From JANSWP01 sp041941305 (GTDB lineage: Bacteria; Bacteroidota; Bacteroidia; Chitinophagales; Saprospiraceae), in assembly GCA_041941305.1 (NCBI GenBank), contig JBGTQJ010000011.1, positions 124,001 to 188,000 on the forward strand: a DNA stretch of 64,000 nt. Reading direction: 5' to 3'. The notes under the pieces are model-generated. The model worked only from the letters and a program-made list of their open reading frames with translations, ran no database searches and was not told where the DNA came from. Positions within the stretch are counted from its first letter, which is position 1. Each line of letters opens with the position of its first letter. This document shows positions 54,601 through 62,829 of the stretch, in pieces. The translations under genes and the position numbers were made by a program.

Positions 54601-54858
54601 TTCAAAATGACCATAGTTCATCATTCTGGAGCAGAGGTTATTGCCTACCAAAACGATATGACTATCCTTGGAGACTTCCACAAGTGGCTCACTGGAATTC
54701 ACTCCGCATTGAATACAAAACAATGAACAGACACTATATATACATGTGTATTTTAAACCCCTTAAAAAAGGAAATCGGGAAAAATGGTTGTTTCGTTTGC
54801 TTTCAAAATTTTCGCCCTCACGAATCAGATGATAGCTTTTACAAAGCTTCTTAAACAT
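51619..54858 (-). CDS. Multidomain SGNH-like / beta-propeller dehydrogenase / cytochrome c protein
   Basis: A 1079-residue exported protein of the type called PVC-type heme-binding or putative membrane-bound dehydrogenase. Order: N-terminal hydrophobic segment with Cys-rich part (about 34-52); SGNH-hydrolase-like domain (about 65-290); beta-propeller with NHL/YVTN-like blades (about 405-760; FAPEGVYVGQGTNLILLMDTDGD, FAPDGSLYLVDWHNVLIGHM); HEAT-like helices (about 795-920); class I cytochrome c (about 945-1040) with CVTCH heme site (Cys about 958-961) and Met ligand in VPMTPF. In the SGNH part the usual Ser is Asn (GNN, 72-74) and the usual catalytic His is Gln (DGSQLTDEGY). Expected role: oxidation of a sugar-type substrate in the envelope. 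Confidence 0.9.
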   Translation of the reverse strand: MFKKLCKSYHLIREGENFESKRNNHFSRFPFLRGLKYTCIYSVCSLFCIQCGVNSSEPLVEVSKDSHIVLVGNNLCSRMMNYGHFETEIQLRFPDSAIIVRNLCDGGNTPGFRPHPGRVSPWAFPGAEKFQTELARNSNSQGHFESPDEWLTRLKADIVLAFFGYNESFQGKEGLENFKAELKAFLQYAQIQKYNGTSFVQVVLVSPIAFQNLSEIKDLPNGKKENANLALYTEAMREVAEKTRIPFVNVYSPTKKWFEKGKQLTIDGSQLTDEGYAMLSKYLADKIFGGSAIANEYRDLVHEAVLEKNWFWHNDFKIPNGVHVYGRRYNPFGPDNYPDELKKIREMTHLRDQGILKALKGEKLNLVAADGTTHTLPKVETNYQLNEKNGSPEYLYGDDALNQLTAAPGYKIELFASEKEFPDLANPVQLSFDNKGRLWVAVMPSYPHHRPGDSRPNDKLIILEDLDKDGKADKQITFSDGLHLPVGFEFAPEGVYVGQGTNLILLMDTDGDDKADKKKIILSGFDDHDTHHVISAFCADPSGAIYMGEGVFLHTNVETSYGPVRGTNGGFFRYTPQRHHLERTAQLSIPNPWGIAFDEWGQNFFAETSGPDVRWMMPGSIKPIYGKGTHKSFNLIEDKHRVRPTSGLEFVSSRHFPDEVQGDLMINNTIGFLGTKQHSMLDDSTGYKSLHRLDLVKGSDKNFRPVDMEFAPDGSLYLVDWHNVLIGHMQHNARDPFRDHVHGRIYRITYPSRTLVEPAKVSGASIETLLNNLKLPEYRSRYRSRRELRGRNTSDVLNELERWITDLDKDNPRYEHHLLEALWVTWGLNQIDEALLNQLLKAKDFRARAAAVRVLRYGGHQIENQAELLMEAVKDDHGRVRLEAFVAASWLPKEVGIPIVLEAAKKPLDDWMIHAHGTALAHLNRDIVIEEKEEEIITHLEGADLELFKKGKEIYHRDGYCVTCHQPNGKGLEASGFPPLVETNWVTGSEERLIKLTLNGIIGPMEVNGKKYPGQVPMTPFGGLLKDEEVAAVLTFVRNSFGNKASVVSTDKVESVRASIEGNSQFFKAEDLLQQYPND

Positions 54859-55038
54859 ACCTGAATATCTTTTAAAGACCTATTGCTCAAAGTCACAATG
54901 CTGTTTTAGTGAATCAAAAACCCTTATTTTTCAATTTTAAAATGACTTGAGACAGAGCTAATCGAATCGACTGCCAAGTTATATATTTCAGGTGGTTAAT
55001 TAAGCTGTGCAAGTAATTCTTTTGGAGTTTAGAATATT

Positions 55039-55224
55039 TCAAGGATTTCCTACAAAAATCCTCCCACCTTTCATCACAAATTTTACATTTCTTAAAGCAT
55101 TAATATTTTCAATAGGATTGCCTTCAACTACAATCAAATCTGCCAATAGTCCAACTTTTATTCTCCCTCTATCTTCCAAATGAAATACATCTGCATTTAC
55201 TGAGGTAGTGGCTTTTAAAACATC
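55039..55224 (-). pseudogene. C-terminal remnant of an amidohydrolase
   Basis: 61 residues of an amidohydrolase C-terminus: DVLKATTSVNADVFHLEDRG, then RIKVGLLADLIVVEGNPIEN, INALRNVKFVMKGGRIFVGNP and TGA. This is the classic end of imidazolonepropionase-like amidohydrolases, which carry the metal domain upstream; that part is missing. The fragment begins at the first codon after the lipoprotein stop (55225-55227) and is in the same frame, so it is contiguous with that gene but separated by TAA. It has no own start codon. Probably debris from a deletion or recombination event. Confidence 0.8.
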
Positions 55225-55947
55225 TTAGTGTGGTTTGTAAACAATCTGTCTAAACTTCGCACTAAAATTAGTCTTTCTGATTGGAATATTGATGTTCAGG
55301 AAAATCTGATCATCCTGCCTGGGAAAAAGAACTTTTCCGGACACCACCCGATTAGATTCAACATGAGTTTTACGCAAAGTGTAATCCGTTAAAAAAGAAC
55401 GCTGTTCTATAATTGGGGGTAGCGGTGGTGCACTATTTCCTCCTCCTGAAAAAAAGTAAAAATCGCCATCATCATCACACCAATCACTATCATCATTGTC
55501 ATCATTGGACTCAATAATGGCATCTGCTACCACTAATCCAACCAACAAAACGCCAGCTGCGACTCCTGCGTTTTTGGCATTGGCTTCATTCCTTGAAATT
55601 TTGGTGTCTAGTTCAAAAATTGCTTGTTCAGGATTGATCGCATTGCCCAACCATTCATCATTATTGTCCGTCATAAATATTTGGTTTGGACTGATAAGCA
55701 CCTCCTCTTCACTATAATTGGCAATGGCGACATCGAAGATGATATTTTCTTTATCAAAACCTTCATAGGCAATACTGATTTCAAAATCACCCTTGGATTG
55801 ATGCACGACCTCTCTGCCATAATTCCATTTGGTATCTTCTTCCAGAGGATTTAATCGAAGAATTGGGGAAGGTGAAAAGCAGGAAGAAAGAAAAACGAGT
55901 AGACACAAATTAGAGATTAGGATGGAGAAGCGCTTGACTTTTTTCAT
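55225..55947 (-). CDS. Hypothetical lipoprotein
   Basis: Unrecognised lipoprotein. From ATG 55947 it starts MKKVKRFSILISNLCLLVFLSSCFSP with lipobox FLSSC; the frame runs 19 codons further upstream without signal features. The mature part has beta-rich segments (DFEISIAYEGFDKENIIFDVAIANYSEEEVLISPNQIFM) and a central hydrophobic alpha segment (about 126-142, NAGVAAGVLLVGLVVADAII) followed by a low-complexity acidic stretch (ESNDDNDDSDWCDDDGD) and a conserved-looking C-terminus. It is followed in frame by the amidohydrolase remnant. The C-terminus may have been replaced at the junction. Confidence 0.75.
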   Translation of the reverse strand: MKKVKRFSILISNLCLLVFLSSCFSPSPILRLNPLEEDTKWNYGREVVHQSKGDFEISIAYEGFDKENIIFDVAIANYSEEEVLISPNQIFMTDNNDEWLGNAINPEQAIFELDTKISRNEANAKNAGVAAGVLLVGLVVADAIIESNDDNDDSDWCDDDGDFYFFSGGGNSAPPLPPIIEQRSFLTDYTLRKTHVESNRVVSGKVLFPRQDDQIFLNINIPIRKTNFSAKFRQIVYKPH

Positions 55948-56114
55948 GATTCGAATATTTGGTGTTTTAATAAAACCGGGAACAGGGGAGATACCCCTAA
56001 TCAAAAAAGGTTAATCGAAAATACTTTGTTTTGTATTGGTGTATTATTGAACTTTTATAAAGTTCGTCGAAAAAGGTAATTTCAAGCCTTAGTGAAAATC
56101 AAAACTTGAAAAAA

Positions 56115-58145
56115 ATGAAAAGAGTAGCCTTTTTATTCTCCTTTTTACTATTAGCCTGTTTTTCTAATGCTCAAACAGAAATTCAAAAATTTGAACCGAT
56201 TGATGTTTTTCAAATAGAACATATTTCTGATCCTCAAATTTCCCCAGACGGACAACACATCGTCTATGCAAGAAACTTCAAAGACATCATGACCGATCGA
56301 AATTTGTCCAACCTCTGGATTGTCAAATTTGATGGCACTGATAATCATCCGCTGACTACTGGCAATCAAAATGATCGCTCGCCCAGATGGTCTCCGGATG
56401 GTACTAAATTGTTGTACCTTTCGAATAAAGAAGGTTCTACACAAATGTATTTGCGTTGGTTGGATAGAGGTGCCGAAGCAAAATTGACCAATTTGCAAAA
56501 CTCCCCTAGTGGTATTACCTGGTCTCCAGATGGCAAGTGGATTGCCTTCCGAATGTTTGTTCCCGAATCTCCAAAGCCCTTTCTTTCTATGCCAAAAGCA
56601 CCTAAGGAAGCTAATTGGGCTCCTCCAGCCAAATATATTGACAAGCTCGTCTATCGCCGGGATGGTGGTGGTTATGTCAGCGATGGGTTTAACCAACTTT
56701 TTGTCCTCTCGATAGATGGTGGAACACCCCGCCAAATCACCTCTGGTCCTCATGGTGGATTAGGCAGCATTTCCTGGAGTAAGGACAGCAGATCTCTATT
56801 CTTTAGTGGAAACCGACACGACGATTGGGAAGCCCAAACCAATAAAACTGAGGTCTATCAGGTATCCATCAATGGTGGAAAACCCAGGCAATTGACCAAT
56901 CGCAAAGGACCTGACAATGGTCCGGAAGTTTCTCCGGATGGCAATAAAATAGCCTACACGGGTTTGGACGATCGCTATCAGGGTTTCCAAATCACCAAGC
57001 TATATGTTATGAATGCAGATGGCTCTGATGTTCAATGTTTAACTCCAGATCTGGATCGAAATGTAAATGGAATCGAATGGAGCCATGATGGGTCTGGTTT
57101 ATACTTTCAATATTCGGATAAGGGAAATTCCAAAATTGCTTTCGTCAGTTTAAGTGGTAAAGTGGATGTTTTGGCGAAGGATTTAGGAGGCTTGTCGCTT
57201 GGCCGCCCATACAGTGGTGGAAGTTTTTCTGTAGCGAGCAATGGCAATTTTGCATTTACATTAGGAACCCCTGAACACCCAGCAGATTTGGCAGTCGGTT
57301 CAAAAGGCAGTGCCAGAACGAATAGATTAACACACTTGAATGATGACCTTTTCGGCTATAAAAAACTGGGCGAAGTAGAAGAAATCTGGTACAAATCTTC
57401 TTTCGACGGACGCGACATTCAGGGCTGGATCTGCAAGCCGCCGAACTTCGATCCTTCCAAAAAATATCCTTTGATTTTAGAAATTCACGGTGGCCCATTT
57501 GCAAATTATGGCGACCGCTTTTCTGCTGAAGTACAATTATTCGCAGCCGCCGGAAATGTAGTATTGTACACCAACCCACGTGGAAGTTCCAGTTATGGTG
57601 AAGAATTTGGCAATTTGATTCACCACAATTATCCCAGTCAGGATTATGATGATTTAATGAGTGGAGTAGATGCCGTCATTGAAAAAGGATACATAGATGA
57701 GGAGAATCTTTTTGTCACTGGAGGTAGTGGAGGAGGAGTCCTGACAGCCTGGATTGTGGGTCATACCGACAGGTTCAGAGCAGCGGTAGTTGCCAAGCCA
57801 GTTATCAATTGGTACAGTTTTGTTTTGAATGCAGATGGACCTGGCTTTTTCTACAAATATTGGTTTCCGGGTTTACCCTGGGACCATTTGGAGCATTACA
57901 TGAAGCGCTCTCCAATTTCTTATGTGGGAAATGTGACCACCCCCACCATGTTGCTCACCGGAGAAGTGGATTACCGAACACCCATGTCAGAGACAGAACA
58001 ATATTATGCCGCACTAAAATTAGAAGGGGTAGAGACTGCAATGGTGCGAATTCCAGAAGCAGGGCATGGGATTGCAGCGAAACCCAGCTATTTAATTGCG
58101 AAAGTTTTGTATATTTTGGAATGGTTTGAAAAACATAAAAAATAA
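56115..58145 (+). CDS. S9 family peptidase (prolyl oligopeptidase-like)
   Basis: Secreted serine peptidase of the S9 family, 676 residues from ATG 56115. Signal peptide (MKRVAFLFSFLLLACFSNAQ). Residues about 35-410 form a WD/TolB-like propeller (HISDPQISPDGQHIVYARNF, SPRWSPDGTKLLYLSN, KPRQLTNRKGPDNGPEVSPDGNKIAYT). The hydrolase domain has LILEIHGGPFANYG, YTNPRGSSSYGEEFG, catalytic serine in VTGGSGGGVLTAW, Asp in LLTGEVDYRTPMSETEQYYAAL and His in EAGHGIA. A TTG nine bases upstream (56106) is in frame but the ATG gives a standard signal peptide. Likely periplasmic or extracellular peptide processing. Confidence 0.95.
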   Translation: MKRVAFLFSFLLLACFSNAQTEIQKFEPIDVFQIEHISDPQISPDGQHIVYARNFKDIMTDRNLSNLWIVKFDGTDNHPLTTGNQNDRSPRWSPDGTKLLYLSNKEGSTQMYLRWLDRGAEAKLTNLQNSPSGITWSPDGKWIAFRMFVPESPKPFLSMPKAPKEANWAPPAKYIDKLVYRRDGGGYVSDGFNQLFVLSIDGGTPRQITSGPHGGLGSISWSKDSRSLFFSGNRHDDWEAQTNKTEVYQVSINGGKPRQLTNRKGPDNGPEVSPDGNKIAYTGLDDRYQGFQITKLYVMNADGSDVQCLTPDLDRNVNGIEWSHDGSGLYFQYSDKGNSKIAFVSLSGKVDVLAKDLGGLSLGRPYSGGSFSVASNGNFAFTLGTPEHPADLAVGSKGSARTNRLTHLNDDLFGYKKLGEVEEIWYKSSFDGRDIQGWICKPPNFDPSKKYPLILEIHGGPFANYGDRFSAEVQLFAAAGNVVLYTNPRGSSSYGEEFGNLIHHNYPSQDYDDLMSGVDAVIEKGYIDEENLFVTGGSGGGVLTAWIVGHTDRFRAAVVAKPVINWYSFVLNADGPGFFYKYWFPGLPWDHLEHYMKRSPISYVGNVTTPTMLLTGEVDYRTPMSETEQYYAALKLEGVETAMVRIPEAGHGIAAKPSYLIAKVLYILEWFEKHKK

Positions 58146-58150
58146 TGTTG

Positions 58151-58255
58151 TGATTCTACAATACTGCGATGCTGTAATGGAATGCTAAAATACTATAATG
58201 CTGTTGTAATAGGATAATTATTATAGTATAGTAGCACTGCCGCATAGTAGAATCA
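58151..58255. repeat. Imperfect nested palindrome between peptidase and regulator
   Basis: TGATTCTACAATACTGCG pairs imperfectly with CGCATAGTAGAATCA, and inside it TACTATAAT (58191-58199) pairs with ATTATAGTA (58220-58228). Intervening repeats of the form ATGCTGTAAT suggest a degenerate repeat. It may be a terminator for the peptidase. Confidence 0.5.
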
Positions 58256-58258
58256 TTG

Positions 58259-61200
58259 ATGGATATTTTGATAAAAAAAATAACCATATTTATCATTCTT
58301 ATTTTTCCGTGGAACACCTCAATATGGTCGCAAGACTACATTGTTAATAGCCAGTTTTATGGTATTGAAGAAGGACTTTCTCACCGCAATGTGCAGTGCA
58401 TTCATCAGGATCAGGAGGGCTTTATGTGGTTTGGGACGAAGTACGGGCTGAATCGCTTTGACGGTAGTCATTTTAAATGGTACACCAAAGAAAAACAGGG
58501 TCTGCAATTCAATGAAATCAACCACATCCTTCAAGACAATCAAGGCTTGATGTGGTTATTTCAAACAGGTGGTCACAAAGATTATCATGTAAAGTATATT
58601 GATCTATTTGACCCAGAAACCCAGGCTGTCCAATCATTTGAAGAAAAATTTGGGAAAACAGCTGTCTTTACACCACACGAGGTTGTCAATTTTACTAAAA
58701 ATGAAGCGGGGCATTTGGTTTTTATTACCCGGCAAAATCAGTTAATCACTTACCTGAATCAGTTTGAGGTATTTCCCCTTGACTTTGAATCATTTGAAAA
58801 GGTGGAAAAAATTCATTGGGCGCCAAATGGTACCTTTTGGGTCATCGTTAAAGAAAAAAGTGAACTCGGGAATGAGGCCAATCATACCATTTATATATTG
58901 GATGAGCGTGGAGGAACAAGTTCAATTTACCGCCACTATCCAAGCTCGTACCTTTATGTTTATGATTTTGATGAAGCGGACAATGGCAGGTATATCGTAT
59001 CTCATCATGTTAGGAAGGAGGGCTTCCGATCGTCGGAGTTTTTTCTGATCGATGTAAATGGGAACCGCCTAAAAGACAGTTTTTCCCAACAATATTTCAA
59101 AAACCATGAAGTTGATTTTTCCAAAATAAATGGAATCTCTCTGATAAAAGCCAACAACGATGACTATTGGATTTATTCTGGCGACCTGAAATTTAATGTA
59201 CTTGATTCAAAGTCAGGCAGGACACATCTTCTCAGTAGCCAACATCCTTATTTGGAAGCTACAACCGACGTATATTTTGATGCTCGGGGAGTTACCTGGC
59301 TCAGTACTCAATTTGGTATATACAGTTTTGTAAAGCAGAAAAATAAATTCCGTAAATATCTATATCAACAAAAAGAAAAAGGAAGAAGCGCAAATTTTGC
59401 TTGCCGGGGAATGACCAGGGATGAGCAAAATCAATTATGGGTGATGGTAGAAAACGGTGATGAATCCATTTGGAAAGTCAATTTAAACACAGGTGAAGAA
59501 AAGCCACTTCCTTCAGTCATTAATGAAGAATTCGCGAATCTTAGATTGGACGGTACCAAATACGCTATAACATCTGGCAAAGACGGAGACCTTTATTTTG
59601 CTATTAACTGCTGCCTCTTAGGCTTTGATCCTGAAACAGATCAATATCGTTCATACCGCTTTAATACAGAAGGAAGGAGGACCTCTGTATGGACACTTAA
59701 GGAGGATAAATATAGTAAAATTTGGTTTGCGACTCAATATAATCCCGGGGATCTTGGCTACTTTGAAGGGAGTAAGGTGCGTCTGATATCCAATTGGGAA
59801 GGTAGCGGGAAGAGGTTATATGTTTATCAAATTCTGGAAACGGATTCGGATACAGCCTGGTTGGCAAGCGATGAAGGATTATTTACAATTAACGTAAAGA
59901 CGGGCGAATCCCTAAAACACTATTGGAGAAAAGGAAAAGAAATGTTTCATTTACCTTTCGATAATGTTCATCATATACATAAAGATAGCGACAGTTCTTT
60001 TTGGTTGGCGACAGCAGGCAATGGATTGGTCCAGTGGAGTCCTCAAAAAGGCATTATTCAACAATTTACCCGCGCAGATGGCTTGCCCAATAATACCCTT
60101 TACGCTATTTATGAAGATAAAGAAGAAAATTTTTGGATGTCGAGTGACTATGGAATAATAAAATTTAATAAAAGAACACATCAAGTGAAAAGCTACGTGA
60201 AAAAAGATGGCATTAGTCAAAATGAATTCAATCGGATTTCACATTATCAGGACAAGGCCGGAAATATCTATTTTGGAGGCTTGAACGGTGTGACAGCTTT
60301 TCACCCGAAAGATTTTTATGCAAATAGTTTATCAGAGAATCCATCCTTGGTCATAACTGAATTTCAACAGTTTGATGGAGTCCAAAATATATTGATGGAT
60401 AAAACTTCGGAGTTGAAACAAAATAAAACAATAACCATCAAGCCCAATGACCGCTTTTTCCGGCTTGGATTTGCTTTATTGACCTATGAGGAAGTGGATA
60501 AAATTCAGTATGCGCTAAAGGTTGAAGGAGTCGATGTTGATTGGAGTTATCAAAAAGAAAATTCTATTCGATTAAGCAGATTGCCCTACGGAACACACAC
60601 TTTGCGTATAAAAGGACAAGCCCCCGACGGACATTGGTCGGAACATGAGCTGGCGATAAAAGTTTCTGTGTTAAAGCCTTTTTATCTTGAAACAGGGTTC
60701 ATCCTCATTTGTGTTTTGATCTTTTTGACCATAGGCCCAGTATTCCACAAATGGCGTACTTCAATGCTGAAAAAAAAGCAAAAAGAATTGGAGTATATCG
60801 TATCAGAAAGAACAAAAGAACTTGTTGAAGACAAAAAAATCATTGAAAATCAAAATCTAACCCTTGAACAACAAGCCGAAGAACTGAAGTCACTTGAAGA
60901 TCTCAAATCCCGCTTTTTCGCCAATGTTTCTCATGAATTGCGCACCCCTTTGACCCTTATATTGGGTCCTGTAAAAACGATGATAAAAGATGCTGAAATT
61001 AAAGCCAAAAACAGGCAATTGCTCAAATTTATCCATCGAAACAGTAATCAACTATTAAAATTAATTAATGAAATACTGGATCTCTCCAAACTTGAAACTG
61101 GTAAGTTGGAAGTCAAAGAAGAAGTGGTTCATCTAAACAATTTTTTGAAAGCTATATTGTCCCAATTTCATTCCTATGCTAGGAGTGTTGAAGTGGAATT

Positions 61201-62551
61201 ATCTGTCATGTACCCTGCCGACCAAGAACTTCAACTGTGGCTGGATAAGGATAAAATGGAAAAAATCATCCAAAATTATTTGTCCAATGCCATGAAATTT
61301 ACTCCAATCAACGGAAAAGTGGTGGTAAGGGTAAATGAAACCGATGACCATATACTTTTGAGTGTTGAAGACAATGGCAAAGGTATTCACCCCGATGATC
61401 TTCCACATATCTTCGATCGTTTCTATCAGTCCAAGCGCCCCGACATGAAGACAAAAGGGGGTACTGGCATTGGTCTATCCCTCTGTCATGAATTAGCAGA
61501 ATTGATAAACGGAAAGGTTTGGGCAGAGAGTGAATTTGGAAAAGGAAGTGTGTTTTATTTTGAGTTTCCGAAGAAGGTGGTTAAAGGTTCACAATTGTCG
61601 GATGTCCGTTTGAATCAGGAAAAATTAGAAAAATTAAAATTTCAGAAACCACAGGAAGAGCTAGTTGAAAACCTTACACAAAAACCGACAACCACCGATA
61701 ACAGACAACTCACAACCGACAACAAACAACCCAAAACCACCATTCTGCTCGTCGAAGACAACTCCGACCTCCGCGAATTTATAAAAATAGTATTACCCGA
61801 ATACAATATCCTCACCGCTGAAAACGGTAAATCAGCCCTGGATCTGCTCCACTCCCAACCCACAACGGAAAACCGACAACCGACAACCGACAACCAACAA
61901 CCCAAAACTGATACCCCACAACTGATAATTTCCGACCTCATGATGCCCGTCATGGATGGTTTCGAATTTTTGGAAAAGGTAAAACTCGATGATCGCTGGC
62001 GGCATATTCCGGTGATCATGCTCACCGCAAAGGTGAATGTCAAAGCCAAACTAAATGCTCTCCGAATCGGAGTAGATGATTATTTGACCAAACCTTTTGA
62101 AGAAGAAGAACTTAGAGCCCGTATAAAAAACCTTTTGAAGAATCACAGACAGCGAATGGAATTGTTTGCCAAAAATGTAAATGATCTATCCCAAATCCCA
62201 AAAGAAAGTCAGCCAGTAATTGCCAAGGTGGATGCCCAATGGTTGGAAGAAGTAGAGGCTGTTTTTACCAAACACCTCTCAGAAGGCGATTTTAAAATTG
62301 GCTTGGCTGCTCATCATTTAAATATCAGCACAAGTCAGTTTCAGAAACGCATCAAGCGAATTACCGGATTGGCTGCACACCAATATTTATTGGAAATGCG
62401 TCTTCAGAAAACCAAAGAATATTTGACGACAGGGGAATTTGCCACCGTCAAAGAGGTAGGTTATGCTGTTGGATTCCGAAATACAAAATACTTTTCCGGC
62501 CTTTTCAAAAAACGTTTTGGAGTAGTACCTTCTGGGTATTTAAAACAATGA
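58259..62551 (+). CDS. Hybrid two-component regulator (propeller sensor, kinase, receiver, AraC output)
   Basis: Single-protein two-component system, about 1430 residues. Signal/membrane start (IFIILIFPWNTSIW), two-component regulator propeller repeats (about 30-700; FYGIEEGLSHRNVQCIHQDQEGFMWFGTKYGLNRFDG), a Y_Y_Y domain (about 730-800), one membrane helix (about 808-828), HisKA with phosphoacceptor His892 (FFANVSHELRTPLTL), HATPase (NAMKFTP, DNGKGIHPDD, GGTGIGLSL), receiver with Asp1226 (IISDLMMPVMDG), and an AraC HTH (about 1320-1430). Repeat-derived insertions lie in the linker (about 1141-1161) and inside the receiver (about 1200-1220). ATG 58259 chosen; TTG 58256 directly precedes it. 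Such regulators sense oligosaccharides; the target is unknown. Confidence 0.94.
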   Translation: MDILIKKITIFIILIFPWNTSIWSQDYIVNSQFYGIEEGLSHRNVQCIHQDQEGFMWFGTKYGLNRFDGSHFKWYTKEKQGLQFNEINHILQDNQGLMWLFQTGGHKDYHVKYIDLFDPETQAVQSFEEKFGKTAVFTPHEVVNFTKNEAGHLVFITRQNQLITYLNQFEVFPLDFESFEKVEKIHWAPNGTFWVIVKEKSELGNEANHTIYILDERGGTSSIYRHYPSSYLYVYDFDEADNGRYIVSHHVRKEGFRSSEFFLIDVNGNRLKDSFSQQYFKNHEVDFSKINGISLIKANNDDYWIYSGDLKFNVLDSKSGRTHLLSSQHPYLEATTDVYFDARGVTWLSTQFGIYSFVKQKNKFRKYLYQQKEKGRSANFACRGMTRDEQNQLWVMVENGDESIWKVNLNTGEEKPLPSVINEEFANLRLDGTKYAITSGKDGDLYFAINCCLLGFDPETDQYRSYRFNTEGRRTSVWTLKEDKYSKIWFATQYNPGDLGYFEGSKVRLISNWEGSGKRLYVYQILETDSDTAWLASDEGLFTINVKTGESLKHYWRKGKEMFHLPFDNVHHIHKDSDSSFWLATAGNGLVQWSPQKGIIQQFTRADGLPNNTLYAIYEDKEENFWMSSDYGIIKFNKRTHQVKSYVKKDGISQNEFNRISHYQDKAGNIYFGGLNGVTAFHPKDFYANSLSENPSLVITEFQQFDGVQNILMDKTSELKQNKTITIKPNDRFFRLGFALLTYEEVDKIQYALKVEGVDVDWSYQKENSIRLSRLPYGTHTLRIKGQAPDGHWSEHELAIKVSVLKPFYLETGFILICVLIFLTIGPVFHKWRTSMLKKKQKELEYIVSERTKELVEDKKIIENQNLTLEQQAEELKSLEDLKSRFFANVSHELRTPLTLILGPVKTMIKDAEIKAKNRQLLKFIHRNSNQLLKLINEILDLSKLETGKLEVKEEVVHLNNFLKAILSQFHSYARSVEVELSVMYPADQELQLWLDKDKMEKIIQNYLSNAMKFTPINGKVVVRVNETDDHILLSVEDNGKGIHPDDLPHIFDRFYQSKRPDMKTKGGTGIGLSLCHELAELINGKVWAESEFGKGSVFYFEFPKKVVKGSQLSDVRLNQEKLEKLKFQKPQEELVENLTQKPTTTDNRQLTTDNKQPKTTILLVEDNSDLREFIKIVLPEYNILTAENGKSALDLLHSQPTTENRQPTTDNQQPKTDTPQLIISDLMMPVMDGFEFLEKVKLDDRWRHIPVIMLTAKVNVKAKLNALRIGVDDYLTKPFEEEELRARIKNLLKNHRQRMELFAKNVNDLSQIPKESQPVIAKVDAQWLEEVEAVFTKHLSEGDFKIGLAAHHLNISTSQFQKRIKRITGLAAHQYLLEMRLQKTKEYLTTGEFATVKEVGYAVGFRNTKYFSGLFKKRFGVVPSGYLKQ
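61681..61740 (+). repeat. CAACCGACAAC-type tract in kinase-receiver linker
   Basis: A degenerate 9-12-base repeat (units ACCGACAACC, GATAACAGACAACT, CACAACCGACAAC) lies in frame within the regulator gene, coding for a Thr/Asp/Asn/Gln-rich peptide. Confidence 0.75.
61852..61917 (+). repeat. CAACCGACAAC-type tract inside receiver domain
   Basis: Second in-frame copy, with units CCCACAACGGAAAACC, GACAACCGACAACC and AACAACCCAAAAC. It codes for about 20 polar residues between helix alpha-2 and strand beta-3 of the receiver, directly before the phosphoacceptor strand. Confidence 0.75.
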
Positions 62552-62829
62552 TCTCCGGAGCCTTTCACCCTCCCAATATTATTTTTCCGTTATTATTCTC
62601 CAGAAATGATACAATCCTACCCCTAATTTGATATGATTGTACCCTATCCTTTGCCCTACTTTTATCCTTGAATTTCGGAGATTCCACTTTTTCCCAAAAA
62701 CTTTCTAATTCTCTTTATAACCCTATCTCTTTCAGGACAACCATTTGAATTCCTTCCTTTTATCCAATACAACTTAGGTCAAGTGTTCCACTTGATCCAG
62801 GTATTTCTTTCTTCAAAAAAACTTGCATT

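Noticed and set aside
61681..61917. CRISPR array suspicion from the CAACCGACAAC repeats
   Set aside because: Units are short, degenerate, without unique spacers of constant length, and lie in frame inside a coding sequence.
61642..62049. 135-codon minus-strand open frame within the regulator gene
   Set aside because: It is antisense to the repeat tracts and receiver domain; its Ser/Val/Cys-rich repeats merely reflect the complementary CAACCGACAAC units.
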